The notes under the pieces were generated by a model. The model saw only the letters and a list, made by a program, of their open reading frames with translations, was not told the DNA's origin and made no database searches. Below, in pieces: positions 43,356 to 53,287 of a stretch of DNA of 64,000 bases (position 1 is the stretch's first letter; each line of letters opens with the position of its first letter). A program made the translations under genes and the position numbers. The DNA lies in contig NZ_CP107772.1 in assembly GCF_036345155.1 (NCBI RefSeq), positions 4,340,001 through 4,404,000 of the forward strand, written 5' to 3'. The DNA comes from Streptomyces sp. NBC_00582. Lineage in GTDB: Bacteria > Actinomycetota > Actinomycetes > Streptomycetales > Streptomycetaceae.

Positions 43356-44270
43356 CTAGCCGGTGCACCCTTGGACGCCCGAGGCCAGCACCGCGCACGC
43401 CTTCGCCTGGCCGGGGCCGCGTACGGCGATCATCGGGGTGTACGCGATCGTCTCGCCGGCGGCGCCGACGGTGCCGGTCCGGCTGTGCGAGCCGACCGTC
43501 ACCCTGACCACGTCCCCCGGTACGGCCCGCACGATCCGCCCCCATGCGGCGCCGCAGATCCTGCTGTAGCGGACCTCGACCACGGCCGGGCCGACCGTCG
43601 TGCTCTTCGCCGTGGTCGCCGAATCGCCGCTGCACCCCATCCGCTCGGCGTCCTCGCCCGTGCAGCCGGAGCCCGCGCACAGCACCCCGGAGGGCAGGGC
43701 CGCACTGGTCCGGGCCGACGGCGAGGGCGAGCCGGAGCCCTCCGCGGTCCGCCCCGGGGTCACGGCGTCGGTCAGCAGGAACGCGCCCACGGCGAGGCCC
43801 AGCACCCCCGCGACCCCGGCGAGGAACAGCGCCGGCCGCTGCGCACGGGGCCGCCGCCCCGCTCCCCCGCCGGCGCCGGACGGCGACGCCCCCGCACGCC
43901 CCGGCTCCCGTGGTCCGCCCCGCGGTGGCCCGAACTCCCCCGGTGCGGCTCGCGCCCGGCCGATGCGCACATCGTCCACGGTCCGTGCCTGCCGCAGCTC
44001 CGCACGGCTCCAGGCCCGCTGGGCGGGCTCCCACAGCGTGATCAGCCGGGCCGACGGAGTGCCGGTGACCTCGGCGAGGGCGACGACCGCGCCCCTGGGC
44101 GCGAGCAGCCGGCCGTCGAGGTACTTCTCCCAGGAGGTCGTGGCGTACCCGGTGCGGTCGGCGACCGTCGCGAGGCTCAGCCCCGCCCGGTCCACCACCC
44201 CGCGCAGCTGCTCGGCGAACTCGCGTACGTGCGGGTCGAGTTCGTCCGGCAGATCCCGCCAACGAGGCAT
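43356..44270 (-). CDS. Membrane-anchored HTH protein with extracytoplasmic DUF2690 domain
   Basis: A 304-residue protein: an XRE-like helix-turn-helix at residues ~15-75 (LSLATVADRTGYATTSWEKYL), a Pro/Gly-rich linker, one TM helix (PALFLAGVAGVLGLAVGAFLL), then a Cys-rich DUF2690 domain (SGCTGEDAERMGC ... VEVRYSRICGAAWGRI). The layout suggests a transmembrane regulator with an outside sensing domain, as seen in many Streptomyces paralogues. The next gene upstream is a shorter relative without DUF2690. Confidence 0.82.
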   Translation of the reverse strand: MPRWRDLPDELDPHVREFAEQLRGVVDRAGLSLATVADRTGYATTSWEKYLDGRLLAPRGAVVALAEVTGTPSARLITLWEPAQRAWSRAELRQARTVDDVRIGRARAAPGEFGPPRGGPREPGRAGASPSGAGGGAGRRPRAQRPALFLAGVAGVLGLAVGAFLLTDAVTPGRTAEGSGSPSPSARTSAALPSGVLCAGSGCTGEDAERMGCSGDSATTAKSTTVGPAVVEVRYSRICGAAWGRIVRAVPGDVVRVTVGSHSRTGTVGAAGETIAYTPMIAVRGPGQAKACAVLASGVQGCTG

Positions 44271-44287
44271 GGAGCCCCCTCCCTGTC

Positions 44288-44737
44288 TCAGCCGAAGGCC
44301 ATCGCCCCGCCGACCGCGGTGAGCAGCAGGGCGAGCAGCAGCAGGACCGCGAGGAGGAGAAGGCGTCCGGCGGGCCGGGCCGGCTCGGGCTCGTCCAGGC
44401 GTTCCCACCAGGGGACGGTGGGGTCGTCCTCGTACGCCTCGCCGGGGTGGGCCGGGGCCGGCCGCGGCCAGGCCTCCACGGCGAGTTCCCAGCGCACGAC
44501 GTGCCGTTCGGCGTCCGCGCCGGTCAGCCCCGCGACCCGGCACAGCGCGGCGACGGCCTGCCGGGGCGGTGGCTGGACGGCGTTGAGATAGCGCTGCCAG
44601 GAGGACTTGCTGTACGCGGTGCGGGCGCCGAGTGCGGCGAGGCTCAGCCCCGTGCCGTCCTTGAGCTGCCGCAGTCGCTCCACGAAGTGCCGTACCTCCG
44701 GCGGCAGCCCGTCCGGCAGCGGCTGCCAGGCGCCCAT
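44288..44737 (-). CDS. Membrane-anchored HTH protein (no sensor domain)
   Basis: A 149-residue protein with an XRE-like HTH (LSLAALGARTAYSKSSWQRYL) and a single C-terminal TM helix (LLLLAVLLLLALLLTAVGGA). It shares the LPP/LPDE(L/V)...V-x-x-F-x-(E/Q)-x-L-R N-terminus and the S-S/T-W-(Q/E)-(R/K)-Y-L motif with the next gene, so they are paralogues, probably co-transcribed with 17 bases between. Confidence 0.8.
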   Translation of the reverse strand: MGAWQPLPDGLPPEVRHFVERLRQLKDGTGLSLAALGARTAYSKSSWQRYLNAVQPPPRQAVAALCRVAGLTGADAERHVVRWELAVEAWPRPAPAHPGEAYEDDPTVPWWERLDEPEPARPAGRLLLLAVLLLLALLLTAVGGAMAFG

Positions 44738-44801
44738 CCCGCCCACCTCCTCGTCGATCCCCTGGACGGGACGACACCGGGGGCCCACCCGGTTCCCGGC
44801 C

Positions 44802-44825
44802 CGAAGGGGCGCGGGGAACTCATCT
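44802..44825 (+). repeat. Partial R2 intergenic repeat (copy e)
   Basis: GAAGGGGCGCGGGGAACTCA matches the GGGGCGCGGGGAA core of the R2 family, at the stop of the DUF3017 gene. Confidence 0.45.
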
Positions 44826-45297
44826 AGCTACTGACGGTGAAATGCAGCGTGTCCTTTAAAAAGGGAATCTGCAGCCAGGGATCCGGCTGGGCCATCAGCG
44901 CGAGCAGCACGATCACCGCCCCCAGCACCGCGTACGTGGCGATGTCGGTGAACCTGGACCGCACCGCGAGCATGCCCACCCCGGGCAGCAGCCACCGCAG
45001 CACCGCCCCGGTCAGCAGCCCGACCCCGATCACGATCGTGCCCGCCCGGAACTGGTCGAGCGCGGTCACCAGCAGCCCGAGGGCGACCAGCGCCAGGACG
45101 ACGATGATCGGCCACTGCCGAGCGGCCAGCGCATCGCCGGCCGCGGCCCGCCCCGCCCCCTCGGGGCGCGCGGTGTCCCTGGTGAACAGCGGGAAGCGCC
45201 GCGTGTGCCGACGGGCCACACCGTCCGCGTCGGGGGCGCTGACGGGGTCCCGTACCTCGATGTCCTCGGCCTCGCCGGGGGTCTGCTCAGCCGGCAC
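44824..45297 (-). CDS. DUF3017 domain-containing membrane protein
   Basis: A 157-residue protein with an acidic N-terminus and three TM helices ([55 protein letters not shown]); [12 protein letters not shown]...AVLRWLLP is the DUF3017 core. The GTG at 45297 overlaps the end of folD by 11 bases. DUF3017 genes regularly follow folD in actinobacteria, but their function is not known. Confidence 0.85.
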   Translation of the reverse strand: MPAEQTPGEAEDIEVRDPVSAPDADGVARRHTRRFPLFTRDTARPEGAGRAAAGDALAARQWPIIVVLALVALGLLVTALDQFRAGTIVIGVGLLTGAVLRWLLPGVGMLAVRSRFTDIATYAVLGAVIVLLALMAQPDPWLQIPFLKDTLHFTVSS

Positions 45298-46141
45298 TGC
45301 GCTCCGCCGCCTCGACCACGTTGACGAGCAGCTGGGCACGCGTCATGGGGCCGACGCCGCCGGGGTTCGGGGAGATCCAGCCGGCGACCTCGCGGACGTC
45401 CGGGTGGACGTCGCCCTTGATCCGGCCCTCGGCGTCGCGCGAGACACCCACGTCGAGGACGGCCGCGCCCGGCTTGATGTCCTCGGGGCGGATGAGGTGG
45501 GCGGACCCGGCGGCGGCGACCACGATGTCCGCGCGCTTGAGGTGGGCCGCGAGGTCCCGGGTGCCGGTGTGGCACTGGGTCACGGTCGCGTTCTCGCTGC
45601 GGCGGGTGAGCAGCAGCGGCATCGGGCGGCCGATGGTGACCCCTCGGCCGACGACCACGACCTCGGCGCCCTTGATCTCGACGCCGTGGCGGCGCAGCAG
45701 GGTGAGTACCCCGTTGGGGGTGCAGGGCAGCGGCGCGGGCTCGTTGAGGACGAGCCGGCCGAGGTTCATCGGGTGCAGTCCGTCGGCGTCCTTGGCCGGG
45801 TCCATCAGCTCCAGGATGCGGTTCTCGTCGATGCCCTTGGGCAGCGGCAGCTGGACGATGTAGCCGGTGCAGGCCGGGTCGTCGTTGAGCTCGCGGACGA
45901 CCGCCTCGATCTCCTCCTGCGTGGCGGTGGCGGGCAGTTCGCGCTGGATGGAGGCGATGCCGACCTGGGCGCAGTCGCGGTGCTTGCCGGCGACGTACTT
46001 CTGGCTGCCGGGGTCGTCCCCGACGAGGATCGTGCCGAGGCCGGGCATCACGCCCTTCTCCTTCAGCGCCGCCACGCGGGCGGCCAGCTCTGACTTGATC
46101 TCGGCCGCGGTGGCCTTGCCATCGAGAATCTGGGCGGTCAT
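45287..46141 (-). CDS. folD: Bifunctional methylenetetrahydrofolate dehydrogenase/cyclohydrolase
   Basis: A 284-residue enzyme that interconverts methylene-THF and 10-formyl-THF with NADP. The catalytic Lys is in [12 protein letters not shown]; other signatures are [30 protein letters not shown] and [16 protein letters not shown]. It provides formyl-THF for PurN and PurH encoded nearby. Thirteen-base tandem repeats lie in its leader region. Confidence 0.96.
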   Translation of the reverse strand: MTAQILDGKATAAEIKSELAARVAALKEKGVMPGLGTILVGDDPGSQKYVAGKHRDCAQVGIASIQRELPATATQEEIEAVVRELNDDPACTGYIVQLPLPKGIDENRILELMDPAKDADGLHPMNLGRLVLNEPAPLPCTPNGVLTLLRRHGVEIKGAEVVVVGRGVTIGRPMPLLLTRRSENATVTQCHTGTRDLAAHLKRADIVVAAAGSAHLIRPEDIKPGAAVLDVGVSRDAEGRIKGDVHPDVREVAGWISPNPGGVGPMTRAQLLVNVVEAAERSAG

Positions 46142-46202
46142 GACCCCATCCTCCCGGATGACGGGCTCCCGGTTCCAATCCGGCCCCGCAGCCGCCGCAC
46201 GG

Positions 46203-46258
46203 GGAAGCCGCACGACGAAGCCGCACGAGGAAGCCACACAAGGAAGCCGCATAAGGAA
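46203..46258. repeat. 13-base tandem repeats upstream of folD
   Basis: Four units of GGAAGCCGCACGA with small changes, followed by a partial fifth, 62-117 bases ahead of the folD start. The downstream copies become AT-richer (ACACAA, GCATAA). Role unknown. Confidence 0.75.
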
Positions 46259-46402
46259 CTGGACAAGAAACCGGCCATTGCAGAACGATTGACGCCACAG
46301 TGCCGCGGGCAGTACCGGGGGGACGCACCGCATCTCTGATCTTCCTCCGCAGTGCGCCGCCCGTCGTCCCCGCACTCGACCGTCGACGGAGGAAGACACG
46401 CC

Positions 46403-47023
46403 ATGAGTTTCGGCGACCCGAACAACCCCTACGGCCCGCCCCAGCAGCCGCAGCCCGGACAGCCGCCGCAGCAGCCCGGCTACCCCTCCTACCCCTCCCC
46501 GCAGCAGCCCGGCTACGGCTACCCGACCGCTCCCCAGGGCCAGCCCGGCTACGGCTACCCGCAGGCGCCGCCGGTCCCGCAGGGCTACGGCTACCCCATG
46601 CAGATGCCGATGCAGATGCCGGGGATCGTCCAGACCGCCCGGGTGCTGCTGTTCATCCTCGCCGGCTTCCAGTTCCTGGCCGCCGTGATCTTCGGCATCC
46701 TCATCGCGGCGGCGGGCAGTTCGGACGGCGACACGGGTCTGGTGGCCGGGGTGGTCGCCGGGATCGCGGTGCTGATGCTGGCCCTCGGCAGCCTGTCGGT
46801 CTTCCTGGGCGTGAAGATGCGCAACGGCCGCGGCGGCATCCGTATCGGGACGATGGTCTACGCCTCGCTGATGATCCTCGGCAGCCTCGTCAACATCGGG
46901 CGCGGCCTGTCGGAGACGGCGGCCTCGGGCGCCCTCGGCGGCATCATCTCGCTCGCCTTCGGCATCACCATCCTCGTCGCCATGATCAGGGGCGGCGCCT
47001 GGTTCAACCGCCCGCGCCACTGA
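46403..47023 (+). CDS. Pro/Gly/Tyr-rich membrane protein, unknown function
   Basis: A 206-residue protein. The first 70 residues are P-Q-Q-P-G-Y-G-Y-P repeats, then four hydrophobic helices ([74 protein letters not shown]). The layout echoes the TM2 protein at 7746-8186 but without a TM2 domain. ATG with GGAGGAAG upstream. No function inferred. Confidence 0.82.
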   Translation: MSFGDPNNPYGPPQQPQPGQPPQQPGYPSYPSPQQPGYGYPTAPQGQPGYGYPQAPPVPQGYGYPMQMPMQMPGIVQTARVLLFILAGFQFLAAVIFGILIAAAGSSDGDTGLVAGVVAGIAVLMLALGSLSVFLGVKMRNGRGGIRIGTMVYASLMILGSLVNIGRGLSETAASGALGGIISLAFGITILVAMIRGGAWFNRPRH

Positions 47024-47045
47024 ACCGGGTTACCGCACGGACGCC

Positions 47046-47080
47046 GGAGGGCGGCCCGGCATCGCGCCGGACCGCCCTCC
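47046..47080. terminator. Terminator between the membrane protein gene and purH
   Basis: Stem GGAGGGCGG / CCGCCCTCC with an inner CCGG(C/A)...CCGG stem, between convergent stops. Confidence 0.82.
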
Positions 47081-47095
47081 TCGCCGTACGGCCCC

Positions 47096-48673
47096 TCAGT
47101 GGAAGAAGTGCCGCGTCCCGGTGAAGTACATGGTGATGCCCGCCTTCTGCGCGGCCTCGACCACCAGCTCGTCGCGGACCGAACCACCCGGCTGCACGAT
47201 GGCTTTGACGCCGGCGGCGGCCAGGACGTCGATGTTGTCCGGGAAGGGGAAGAACGCGTCCGAGGCGACGTAGGAACCGCGCGCCCGCTCCTCGCCGGCC
47301 CGCTCCACGGCGAGCTTGCAGGAGTCGACCCGGTTGACCTGGCCCATGCCGACACCGACCGAGGCGCCGTCCTTGGCCAGCAGGATCGCGTTGGACTTCA
47401 CGGCCCGGCACGCCTTCCAGGCGAAGGCGAGTTCGCCCAGCTCCTCGGGGCTGAGGGCCTCACCGGTCGCCAGGGTCCAGTGTGCCGGGTCGTCGCCGTC
47501 GGCCTGGAGACGGTCGGCGACCTGCAGCAGCGCGCCGCCGCCGATGGGCTTGAGCTCGACGGTGCTGGACGGACCGTTCGGCGCCTTCAGCACCCGGATG
47601 TTCTTCTTCTTGGTGAGGGCCTCCAGGGCCCCCTCCTCGTAGTCGGGCGCGACGATGACCTCGGTGAAGATCTCCGCGACCTGCTCGGCCATCTCCTTGC
47701 TGACGGGCCGGTTGACGGCGATGACCCCGCCGAAGGCCGACAGCGGGTCGCAGGCGTGCGCCTTGCGGTGTGCCTCGGCGACATCGGCACCGGTCGCGAT
47801 GCCGCACGGGTTGGCGTGCTTGATGATCGCGACGGCCGGCTCGGCGTGGTCGTACGCGGCACGGTGCGCGGCGTCCGTGTCCGTGTAGTTGTTGTACGAC
47901 ATCTCCTTGCCGTGGAGCTGCTCGGCCTGCGCGAGGCCGGTGCCGCTGCCGTCGGTGTAGAGCGCGGCGGGCTGGTGCGGGTTCTCGCCGTAGCGCAGGG
48001 TGCTCTGACGCTCCCAGGTGGCGCCGAGGAAGTCGGGGAAGCGCGACTCGTCGACGGGGGCGTAGGAGGAGGCGAACCAGGAGGCGACCGCGACGTCGTA
48101 GGCGGCGGTGTGCTGGAAGGCCTCGGCGGCGAGGCGCTTGCGGGCGGCGAGGTCGAAGCCGCCGCTCTGCACGGCGGCGAGGACGTCGCCGTAGCGGGCC
48201 GGGCTGGTGACGACGGCGACGGACGGATGGTTCTTCGCGGCCGCCCGGACCATCGACGGGCCGCCGATGTCGATCTGCTCGACGCACTCGTCGTCGGAGG
48301 CCCCGGAGGCGACGGTCTCACGGAACGGGTAGAGGTTGACGACGACCAGGTCGAACGGCTCGACGCCGAGCTCGGTGAGCTGCTCACGGTGGCTGTCGAG
48401 GCGCAGGTCGGCGAGGATCCCCGCGTGGACCTTGGGGTGCAGGGTCTTGACGCGACCGTCCAGGCACTCGGGGAAGCCGGTGAGCTCCTCGACCTTGGTG
48501 ACGGGGACGCCGGTGGCGGCGATACGGGAGGCGGTGGACCCGGTCGAGACCAGCTCGACGCCGGCCTCGTGCAGCCCACGGGCGAGCTCCTCGAGCCCGG
48601 TCTTGTCGTACACGCTGACGAGCGCGCGCCGGATCGCCCGCTGGGAGCTGCTCTCTGCGGTCTGGGCGGTCAC
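47096..48673 (-). CDS. purH: Bifunctional AICAR transformylase/IMP cyclohydrolase
   Basis: A 525-residue enzyme for the last two steps of IMP synthesis. The N-terminal cyclohydrolase has [16 protein letters not shown] and [14 protein letters not shown]; the transformylase has [26 protein letters not shown] and [15 protein letters not shown]. Its GTG start overlaps the purN stop (GTGA). Its substrate AICAR (ZMP) is related to the ligand of the riboswitch in front of glyA. Confidence 0.97.
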   Translation of the reverse strand: MTAQTAESSSQRAIRRALVSVYDKTGLEELARGLHEAGVELVSTGSTASRIAATGVPVTKVEELTGFPECLDGRVKTLHPKVHAGILADLRLDSHREQLTELGVEPFDLVVVNLYPFRETVASGASDDECVEQIDIGGPSMVRAAAKNHPSVAVVTSPARYGDVLAAVQSGGFDLAARKRLAAEAFQHTAAYDVAVASWFASSYAPVDESRFPDFLGATWERQSTLRYGENPHQPAALYTDGSGTGLAQAEQLHGKEMSYNNYTDTDAAHRAAYDHAEPAVAIIKHANPCGIATGADVAEAHRKAHACDPLSAFGGVIAVNRPVSKEMAEQVAEIFTEVIVAPDYEEGALEALTKKKNIRVLKAPNGPSSTVELKPIGGGALLQVADRLQADGDDPAHWTLATGEALSPEELGELAFAWKACRAVKSNAILLAKDGASVGVGMGQVNRVDSCKLAVERAGEERARGSYVASDAFFPFPDNIDVLAAAGVKAIVQPGGSVRDELVVEAAQKAGITMYFTGTRHFFH

Positions 48674-49302
48674 TGGATAACTACCTTTCGTCCCTCAATG
48701 CGATAGCCGTTGCGGGCGAGCCGCCCCACGACCTCGACGAGCAGCCTTCGCTCGACTTCCTTGATGCGCTCGTGCAGAGCGCTCTCGTCGTCCTCGTTGC
48801 GGACCTCGACCACGCCCTGGGCGATGATGGGTCCGGTGTCGACACCGTCGTCGACGAAGTGGACGGTGCAGCCCGTGACCCGGGCCCCGTACGCCAGCGC
48901 GTCCCGCACCCCGTGCGCCCCGGGGAAACTGGGCAGCAGCGCGGGGTGCGTGTTGACGAACCGCCCCCCGTAGCGGGCCAGGAACTCCTTGCCCACGATC
49001 TTCATGAACCCGGCGGAGACGACGAGGTCGGGCTCGTGGGCGGCGACGGCCTCGGCGAGGGCGGCGTCCCACTCCTCCCGGCTCCCGTAGTCCTTGACCT
49101 TCCGCACGAAGGTGGGGATGCCGGCCCGCTCGGCGCGGGCCAGCCCCTCGATCCCGTCCCGGTCGGCCCCCACGGCGACGATCTCGGCCCCGTAGGCCTC
49201 GGCGCCGGTGGCGGCGATCTCGTCGAGGAGTGCCTGCAGATTCGTACCGGATCCGGAGACCAGCACGACGAGGCGCTTGGCCACGGACGGCTTGGCGGCC
49301 AC
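48670..49302 (-). CDS. purN: Phosphoribosylglycinamide formyltransferase
   Basis: A 210-residue GAR transformylase using 10-formyl-THF. Motifs: [39 protein letters not shown] and [13 protein letters not shown] with the catalytic Asn, His and Asp. GTG 49302 has GAAAGGG upstream. First gene of purN-purH. Confidence 0.95.
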   Translation of the reverse strand: MAAKPSVAKRLVVLVSGSGTNLQALLDEIAATGAEAYGAEIVAVGADRDGIEGLARAERAGIPTFVRKVKDYGSREEWDAALAEAVAAHEPDLVVSAGFMKIVGKEFLARYGGRFVNTHPALLPSFPGAHGVRDALAYGARVTGCTVHFVDDGVDTGPIIAQGVVEVRNEDDESALHERIKEVERRLLVEVVGRLARNGYRIEGRKVVIQ

Positions 49303-49345
49303 GGGGGAGCCCTTTCTCGGGAGGCGACTGCGCGAGGCCGGCGGC

Positions 49346-49392
49346 GACATGCGAACGCGCGAACGTGTGAACTTGTACGTTCGTACGAATGC
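49346..49392 (-). promoter_or_regulatory. GAAC-rich repeat region ahead of purN-purH
   Basis: On the plus strand GAAC occurs about every eight bases (GCGAACGCGCGAACGTGTGA in part), followed by the palindrome TTCGTACGAA. It lies 45-90 bases ahead of the purN start and looks like a multi-site operator. No ZTP aptamer is present here. Confidence 0.4.
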
Positions 49393-49623
49393 ATCGCGTC
49401 CCTGGATACGGGGAAGCCTACGAAGCAGCCGACCGTCAGCAACGATACCGGCACACCAGGCGGCCCCCACGGGACGGGGGCGTGGCCGGAAGGTAGCGTC
49501 TGCGAGGAGCGGGAAGAGGAGCGGGAACGGGAACGCGGTGTCCGCGCGGTGCGTTCCCTCTCCGAGAGCTCGACTCATGCCGAAGCTGGACCGCCGTATC
49601 ACCTAGGGGAAGACGCTCACTTG

Positions 49624-50478
49624 ATGCCGGACCGCAGCCTGCGACTCCACCCGCTCCCCCCGCAGCCCGTGCCGGGAGAGCGCGGCGCCCTGCTGCGCGA
49701 GCGCCCGTCATCGCCTCCCGAGTCGGACGAACCGCGGGGCGACGAGGACAACCCCTTCGCCCCACCCGCCGAGGGCACCCCCGACCGCCCCTGGCACCCC
49801 CGCCACCCGGCGTCCGGCGGCGACACCCCGGCCCCCTGGGGCCCACCGAACGGCGGCGGCCAGGGCCCGGACGACGGCCAGGGCAACGGCACAGGCCCCG
49901 GCAACGGCGGGCCGTGGAACGGCGGAGGCCCGGGCGACGGCGGGGGCGGCACACCGCCCGGCGGTCACTCCCCCTGGGGCGGCCACTGGAGCGACCAGCA
50001 GCCCGGCCGCGCGCCCGGCGGCGGCTTCGGTGAGCGTCCCGGGGGCGGCCCCGAGGGCCCGAACCCCACCCCCAACCCCCGCTGGGACCCCACGGACCCC
50101 GCCCAGCGCCGGGCACGCTACGCCCTGCTGTGCGGCATGTGGGCCTTCTTCTTCGCCCTCTTCGGCTGGCCGTACGTGGCCCTGCTCCTCGGCGCGCTCG
50201 CCCTGAACTGGGGCATCAGCGCCCTGCGCACCAAGCCCCCCACGCCCAGCCCGGACACCCCGGCGGCCCCCACGTCCCGCCCCCAGACGACGGCGGCCAT
50301 CAGCGGCCTGGTCACCGCGTCCCTGGCCCTCGCCCTGGTCGCGGTCACCTTCACCGCGCAGCTCGTCTACCGCGACTACTACACCTGCACCAAGGACGCC
50401 CTCACCAACGAGGCCAGACAATCGTGCAACGACCTCCTCCCCAAGGAACTGAAGAACATCCTGGGAGCGAACACCTAG
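49624..50478 (+). CDS. Pro/Gly-rich membrane protein, unknown function
   Basis: A 284-residue protein. Residues 1-155 are a low-complexity Pro/Gly/Asp-rich tail. Two hydrophobic segments follow ([20 protein letters not shown] with its extension, and [20 protein letters not shown]), then a short outer tail with two Cys ([21 protein letters not shown]) that could form a disulfide. The pattern is common in Streptomyces and not functionally assigned. ATG 49624; an in-frame TTG precedes it. Confidence 0.78.
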   Translation: MPDRSLRLHPLPPQPVPGERGALLRERPSSPPESDEPRGDEDNPFAPPAEGTPDRPWHPRHPASGGDTPAPWGPPNGGGQGPDDGQGNGTGPGNGGPWNGGGPGDGGGGTPPGGHSPWGGHWSDQQPGRAPGGGFGERPGGGPEGPNPTPNPRWDPTDPAQRRARYALLCGMWAFFFALFGWPYVALLLGALALNWGISALRTKPPTPSPDTPAAPTSRPQTTAAISGLVTASLALALVAVTFTAQLVYRDYYTCTKDALTNEARQSCNDLLPKELKNILGANT

Positions 50479-50496
50479 ACCACCGACGGGTGTGTT

Positions 50497-50612
50497 TCCG
50501 CCCGTCCGGCGTTTGAGGACGAGGCCCTTTCGGGGCCGACCGGGGGTCCAGGGGGCGGAGCCCCAGGGCGGGGTCGAAGGGGCGGAGCCCCTGGGGGAGG
50601 GGAAGGGCAGGG
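50497..50612 (+). repeat. Streptomyces intergenic repeat with GGCGGAGCCCC hairpins (family R3)
   Basis: Begins CCGCCCGTCCGGCGTTTGAG, a word widespread between Streptomyces genes, then CCCTTTCGGGG hairpin, and two GGGGCGGAGCCCC-type stems. It lies between the convergent membrane protein gene and perM and probably ends transcription from both sides. Confidence 0.75.
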
Positions 50613-50638
50613 GCGGCGGAGGCGAGAAGAGCCGGGGC

Positions 50639-52201
50639 TCAGCCAGGCTCCCCGTCACCCGCGACCTCCCGCAACGCAGCCCACCGCACCTCCCGAGCCT
50701 CCTCCCCATGCCACCCCGGCTCCCCCGGCGCCACCGCCACCTCCCCTTCCTCCGCCAGGCCCACCGCCTCCACGGCGTCGAAGTCATAGGGCTCGCCGTC
50801 ATCCCGCGACTCCGGCACCTCCACTGTCCCCGCGCCCACGGCCACGCCCACCCCCGTCCAAGAGAACTCCCCGACCCCCCGCCCCCTCCACCTCCGCACC
50901 CACATCCCCACCGGCACCCCCACCGCCACCACCCACACCACCACCGCACCCCCCACCTGCCACCCCACCGGCCCGAACCGAGCCATCACCCCAACCCCCA
51001 GCGGCCCACCGGCCACCCAGGCAAGCACCCCCGCCACCACCGCGCACCCCACCCCCGCGGCCACCACACCCCTCACGGTCCGCCACCGCGACCACGCCTC
51101 GACCGGCGCCACCGCCACACCCCCACCGGACCCTGCGGCCGCACCCCCCACGCACACCCCCACCACCACCCCGGCCACCACCGGCACCACCCCGGCCGCC
51201 CAGTTCCACACCGTCCCCGCCCCCGCCCCCGGCACCGCCGCCAACAGCGGAAACGGCGGCAGCAACGGCGCCGGATCCGACCCCAACGGCGTCACCACAT
51301 GCCCCACCCCCAGCACGAACCCCGGCCCCACCGCATACGCCGCCCCCCACACCGCCGCGTTCGGCACCAGCGCCAGACACAGCAGCAACACCGCGAACCG
51401 CCCCGACCACCCCTCCGTGAGCTGCAGAAACGCCACCCGAGCCGCCCCGGCGTGCCACACCGACGACACCGCCACCACCACCGCCCCGCCCCCCACCAGG
51501 GTCCCGGCCCCCGCCCCCACGGCCCGCCCGACCACCGCACTCGCACCCCCACCGGACAGCCCCCTCCCCACCCACCCGGGCACCATCCGCGCGAGCTCCT
51601 CACGAGGACGCCCGCCCGCCGACCACACCCCCACCCCCGCCGCCGCCACGGCCACCGCCGGCACCCACACTGTCCCCATCCACGAGGGCCGCAGCACACC
51701 CCCGGCCGCATACCAGGCCACCCCCGCCCCCACCCCGAGATACCCCGCGACGACCCCCACCCAGGCCGTACGGGCACCGACCGGAGCACCTCCCTCCGCC
51801 CCCTCCACCGCATCCCGTGCGGCCCGGTGCAGCAGCCACACCGGCAGCACGAGCAGCAGCAACGGCGTGACCCCGACCGGCGCCGGCACCCCGGACAACG
51901 TGTCGACGCGCACCAGCTCCGCCCCGTGCGCCAACAGCCACAACGCGGCGGCCACATGCAGCGCCCCACCGGGCCCGCTGTCCGGATACGGCGAACTGAT
52001 CCACAGCACCATCACCAGCACCGCGAACACCCCGAGCCCCAGCCCGGCGGCCAGCACCCCACCGAACACGGAGGCCACGAGCCCCGGCGAGCGGTCCCGC
52101 ATACGGAAGGAGAGGGAGGAGGGGGAGGAGAGGGACGAGCGAGAGGAGAGAAAGGAGGGGCGGGACAGGCGGGAGAGCGAAGGCGGCGTCACACTCGCCA
52201 T
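50639..52201 (-). CDS. DUF6350 membrane protein, PerM-like cell division protein
   Basis: A 520-residue protein with about ten transmembrane helices and a Ser-rich N-terminus. It matches the DUF6350 family by pattern and by position: in mycobacteria perM (Rv0955) sits between sucCD and purN-purH, the same order as here. PerM supports cell division under stress in mycobacteria; the role in Streptomyces is inferred. The C-terminal 50 residues are acidic and cytoplasmic. Confidence 0.82.
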   Translation of the reverse strand: MASVTPPSLSRLSRPSFLSSRSSLSSPSSLSFRMRDRSPGLVASVFGGVLAAGLGLGVFAVLVMVLWISSPYPDSGPGGALHVAAALWLLAHGAELVRVDTLSGVPAPVGVTPLLLLVLPVWLLHRAARDAVEGAEGGAPVGARTAWVGVVAGYLGVGAGVAWYAAGGVLRPSWMGTVWVPAVAVAAAGVGVWSAGGRPREELARMVPGWVGRGLSGGGASAVVGRAVGAGAGTLVGGGAVVVAVSSVWHAGAARVAFLQLTEGWSGRFAVLLLCLALVPNAAVWGAAYAVGPGFVLGVGHVVTPLGSDPAPLLPPFPLLAAVPGAGAGTVWNWAAGVVPVVAGVVVGVCVGGAAAGSGGGVAVAPVEAWSRWRTVRGVVAAGVGCAVVAGVLAWVAGGPLGVGVMARFGPVGWQVGGAVVVWVVAVGVPVGMWVRRWRGRGVGEFSWTGVGVAVGAGTVEVPESRDDGEPYDFDAVEAVGLAEEGEVAVAPGEPGWHGEEAREVRWAALREVAGDGEPG

Positions 52202-52324
52202 GCTCCCAACGACACGCGCTTTACCGGCGTAACAGGCGAACCCTCGCCGTGTCACTCAATATACGGTTATGTTCTTTTTCGTACGAAGCAGCTCCCGGCA
52301 CCGCCGCACGCCGGAGGCGTACGC

Positions 52325-53203
52325 GTGAAGAACCCGACGCCCCCGCCCGGCACCCCCGCCGGGACCGGACAGCGCCCCGAACCCCACCGCTCCACCGTCC
52401 GCACCCGCCTGACACCCGCTCAGGCCTTCGACACGCTGTACGCGTTCTGCGCCCCCGCCCTCGTACGGCAGACCTACCTCCTCTGCGGCCGCCGCGAACT
52501 CGCCCGCGAGTCGGTCGAACAGGCCTTCCAACTCGCCTGGCAGCGCTGGCCCGAGGTGGCCGTCGACCGCGATCCGGCGAGCTGGGTGCGGGCCGCCGCG
52601 CACGAGTACGCGCTCTCCCCCTGGCACCGGTTCCGCCCCCGCTTCCGGCACCCCGAACCCCCGCCCGCCGACGCGGCCGACCGCGCCCTGCTCGCCGTAC
52701 TCCTGACGCTTCCGCCGTCGTACCGCCGTACGCTCCTGCTCTACGACGGTGTCGGCCTCGACCTGCCGGAGACGGCGGCGGAGACGGAGGCGAGCACACC
52801 GGCGACCGCGCACCGCCTGCTGCACGCGCGAGAGGCCCTCGCCGCGGCCCTGCCCCAGCTCGCCGACCCCGCCGCGCTGCACACGCGTCTCGCCGAGGTG
52901 GCCTCCGCGGAACGCCTGCGCGCGGCCCGTCCCACGGCCGTCCGCGCGGGCAGCGAACGCCGCGCCCGCTTCTGGACCCGGGCGGCGATCGCCTTCACGG
53001 TCGCCATCATCGGCGCGACCGCCCTGACCCTCCGCACGGCCCCCACCCGCTACGACCCCCCGGTCCCCCCGGGCAAGACCGTCCGGGGAGTCCCCCCGGA
53101 AGCGGCCCCGGGCGCCCTGTCGAAGAAGCAGACGGCCCTGCGCAGGAAGCTCCGCTCGAACCCCGCGAGCGGCCCCGAGAAGCTGCTGCCGGAGACCCGG
53201 TGA
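52325..53203 (+). CDS. Sigma-factor-like protein with a C-terminal transmembrane helix
   Basis: A 292-residue protein. Residues ~28-105 resemble sigma-70 region 2 (FDTLYAFCAPALVRQTYLL, ELARESVEQAFQLAWQRWPE) and ~125-175 resemble region 4 (LTLPPSYRRTLLLYDGVGLD ... TPATAHRLLHAREAL), as in ECF sigma factors. A TM helix follows near residue 222 (AAIAFTVAIIGATALTL) with a charged tail, so it is membrane-tethered. GTG 52325 has GGAGGC upstream. Divergent from perM. It could be a sigma factor or a degenerate relative. Confidence 0.75.
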   Translation: MKNPTPPPGTPAGTGQRPEPHRSTVRTRLTPAQAFDTLYAFCAPALVRQTYLLCGRRELARESVEQAFQLAWQRWPEVAVDRDPASWVRAAAHEYALSPWHRFRPRFRHPEPPPADAADRALLAVLLTLPPSYRRTLLLYDGVGLDLPETAAETEASTPATAHRLLHAREALAAALPQLADPAALHTRLAEVASAERLRAARPTAVRAGSERRARFWTRAAIAFTVAIIGATALTLRTAPTRYDPPVPPGKTVRGVPPEAAPGALSKKQTALRRKLRSNPASGPEKLLPETR

Positions 53204-53229
53204 CGACCCGGTGACGACCTCCCGGCACG

Positions 53230-53266
53230 CCGATGGGCCCGTCCCCACCCGGGAACGGGCCCATCA
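53230..53266. terminator. Bidirectional terminator between the sigma-like gene and sucD
   Basis: Stem GATGGGCCCGT / ACGGGCCCATC around CCCCACCCGGGA, between convergent stops. Confidence 0.87.
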
Positions 53267-53287
53267 ACGCGGGAAACGAGAAGCCGT

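Noticed and set aside
49303..49623. Second ZTP riboswitch ahead of purN-purH
   Set aside because: The CGCCTGGGC and GGGGAGCGG blocks are absent on the coding strand.
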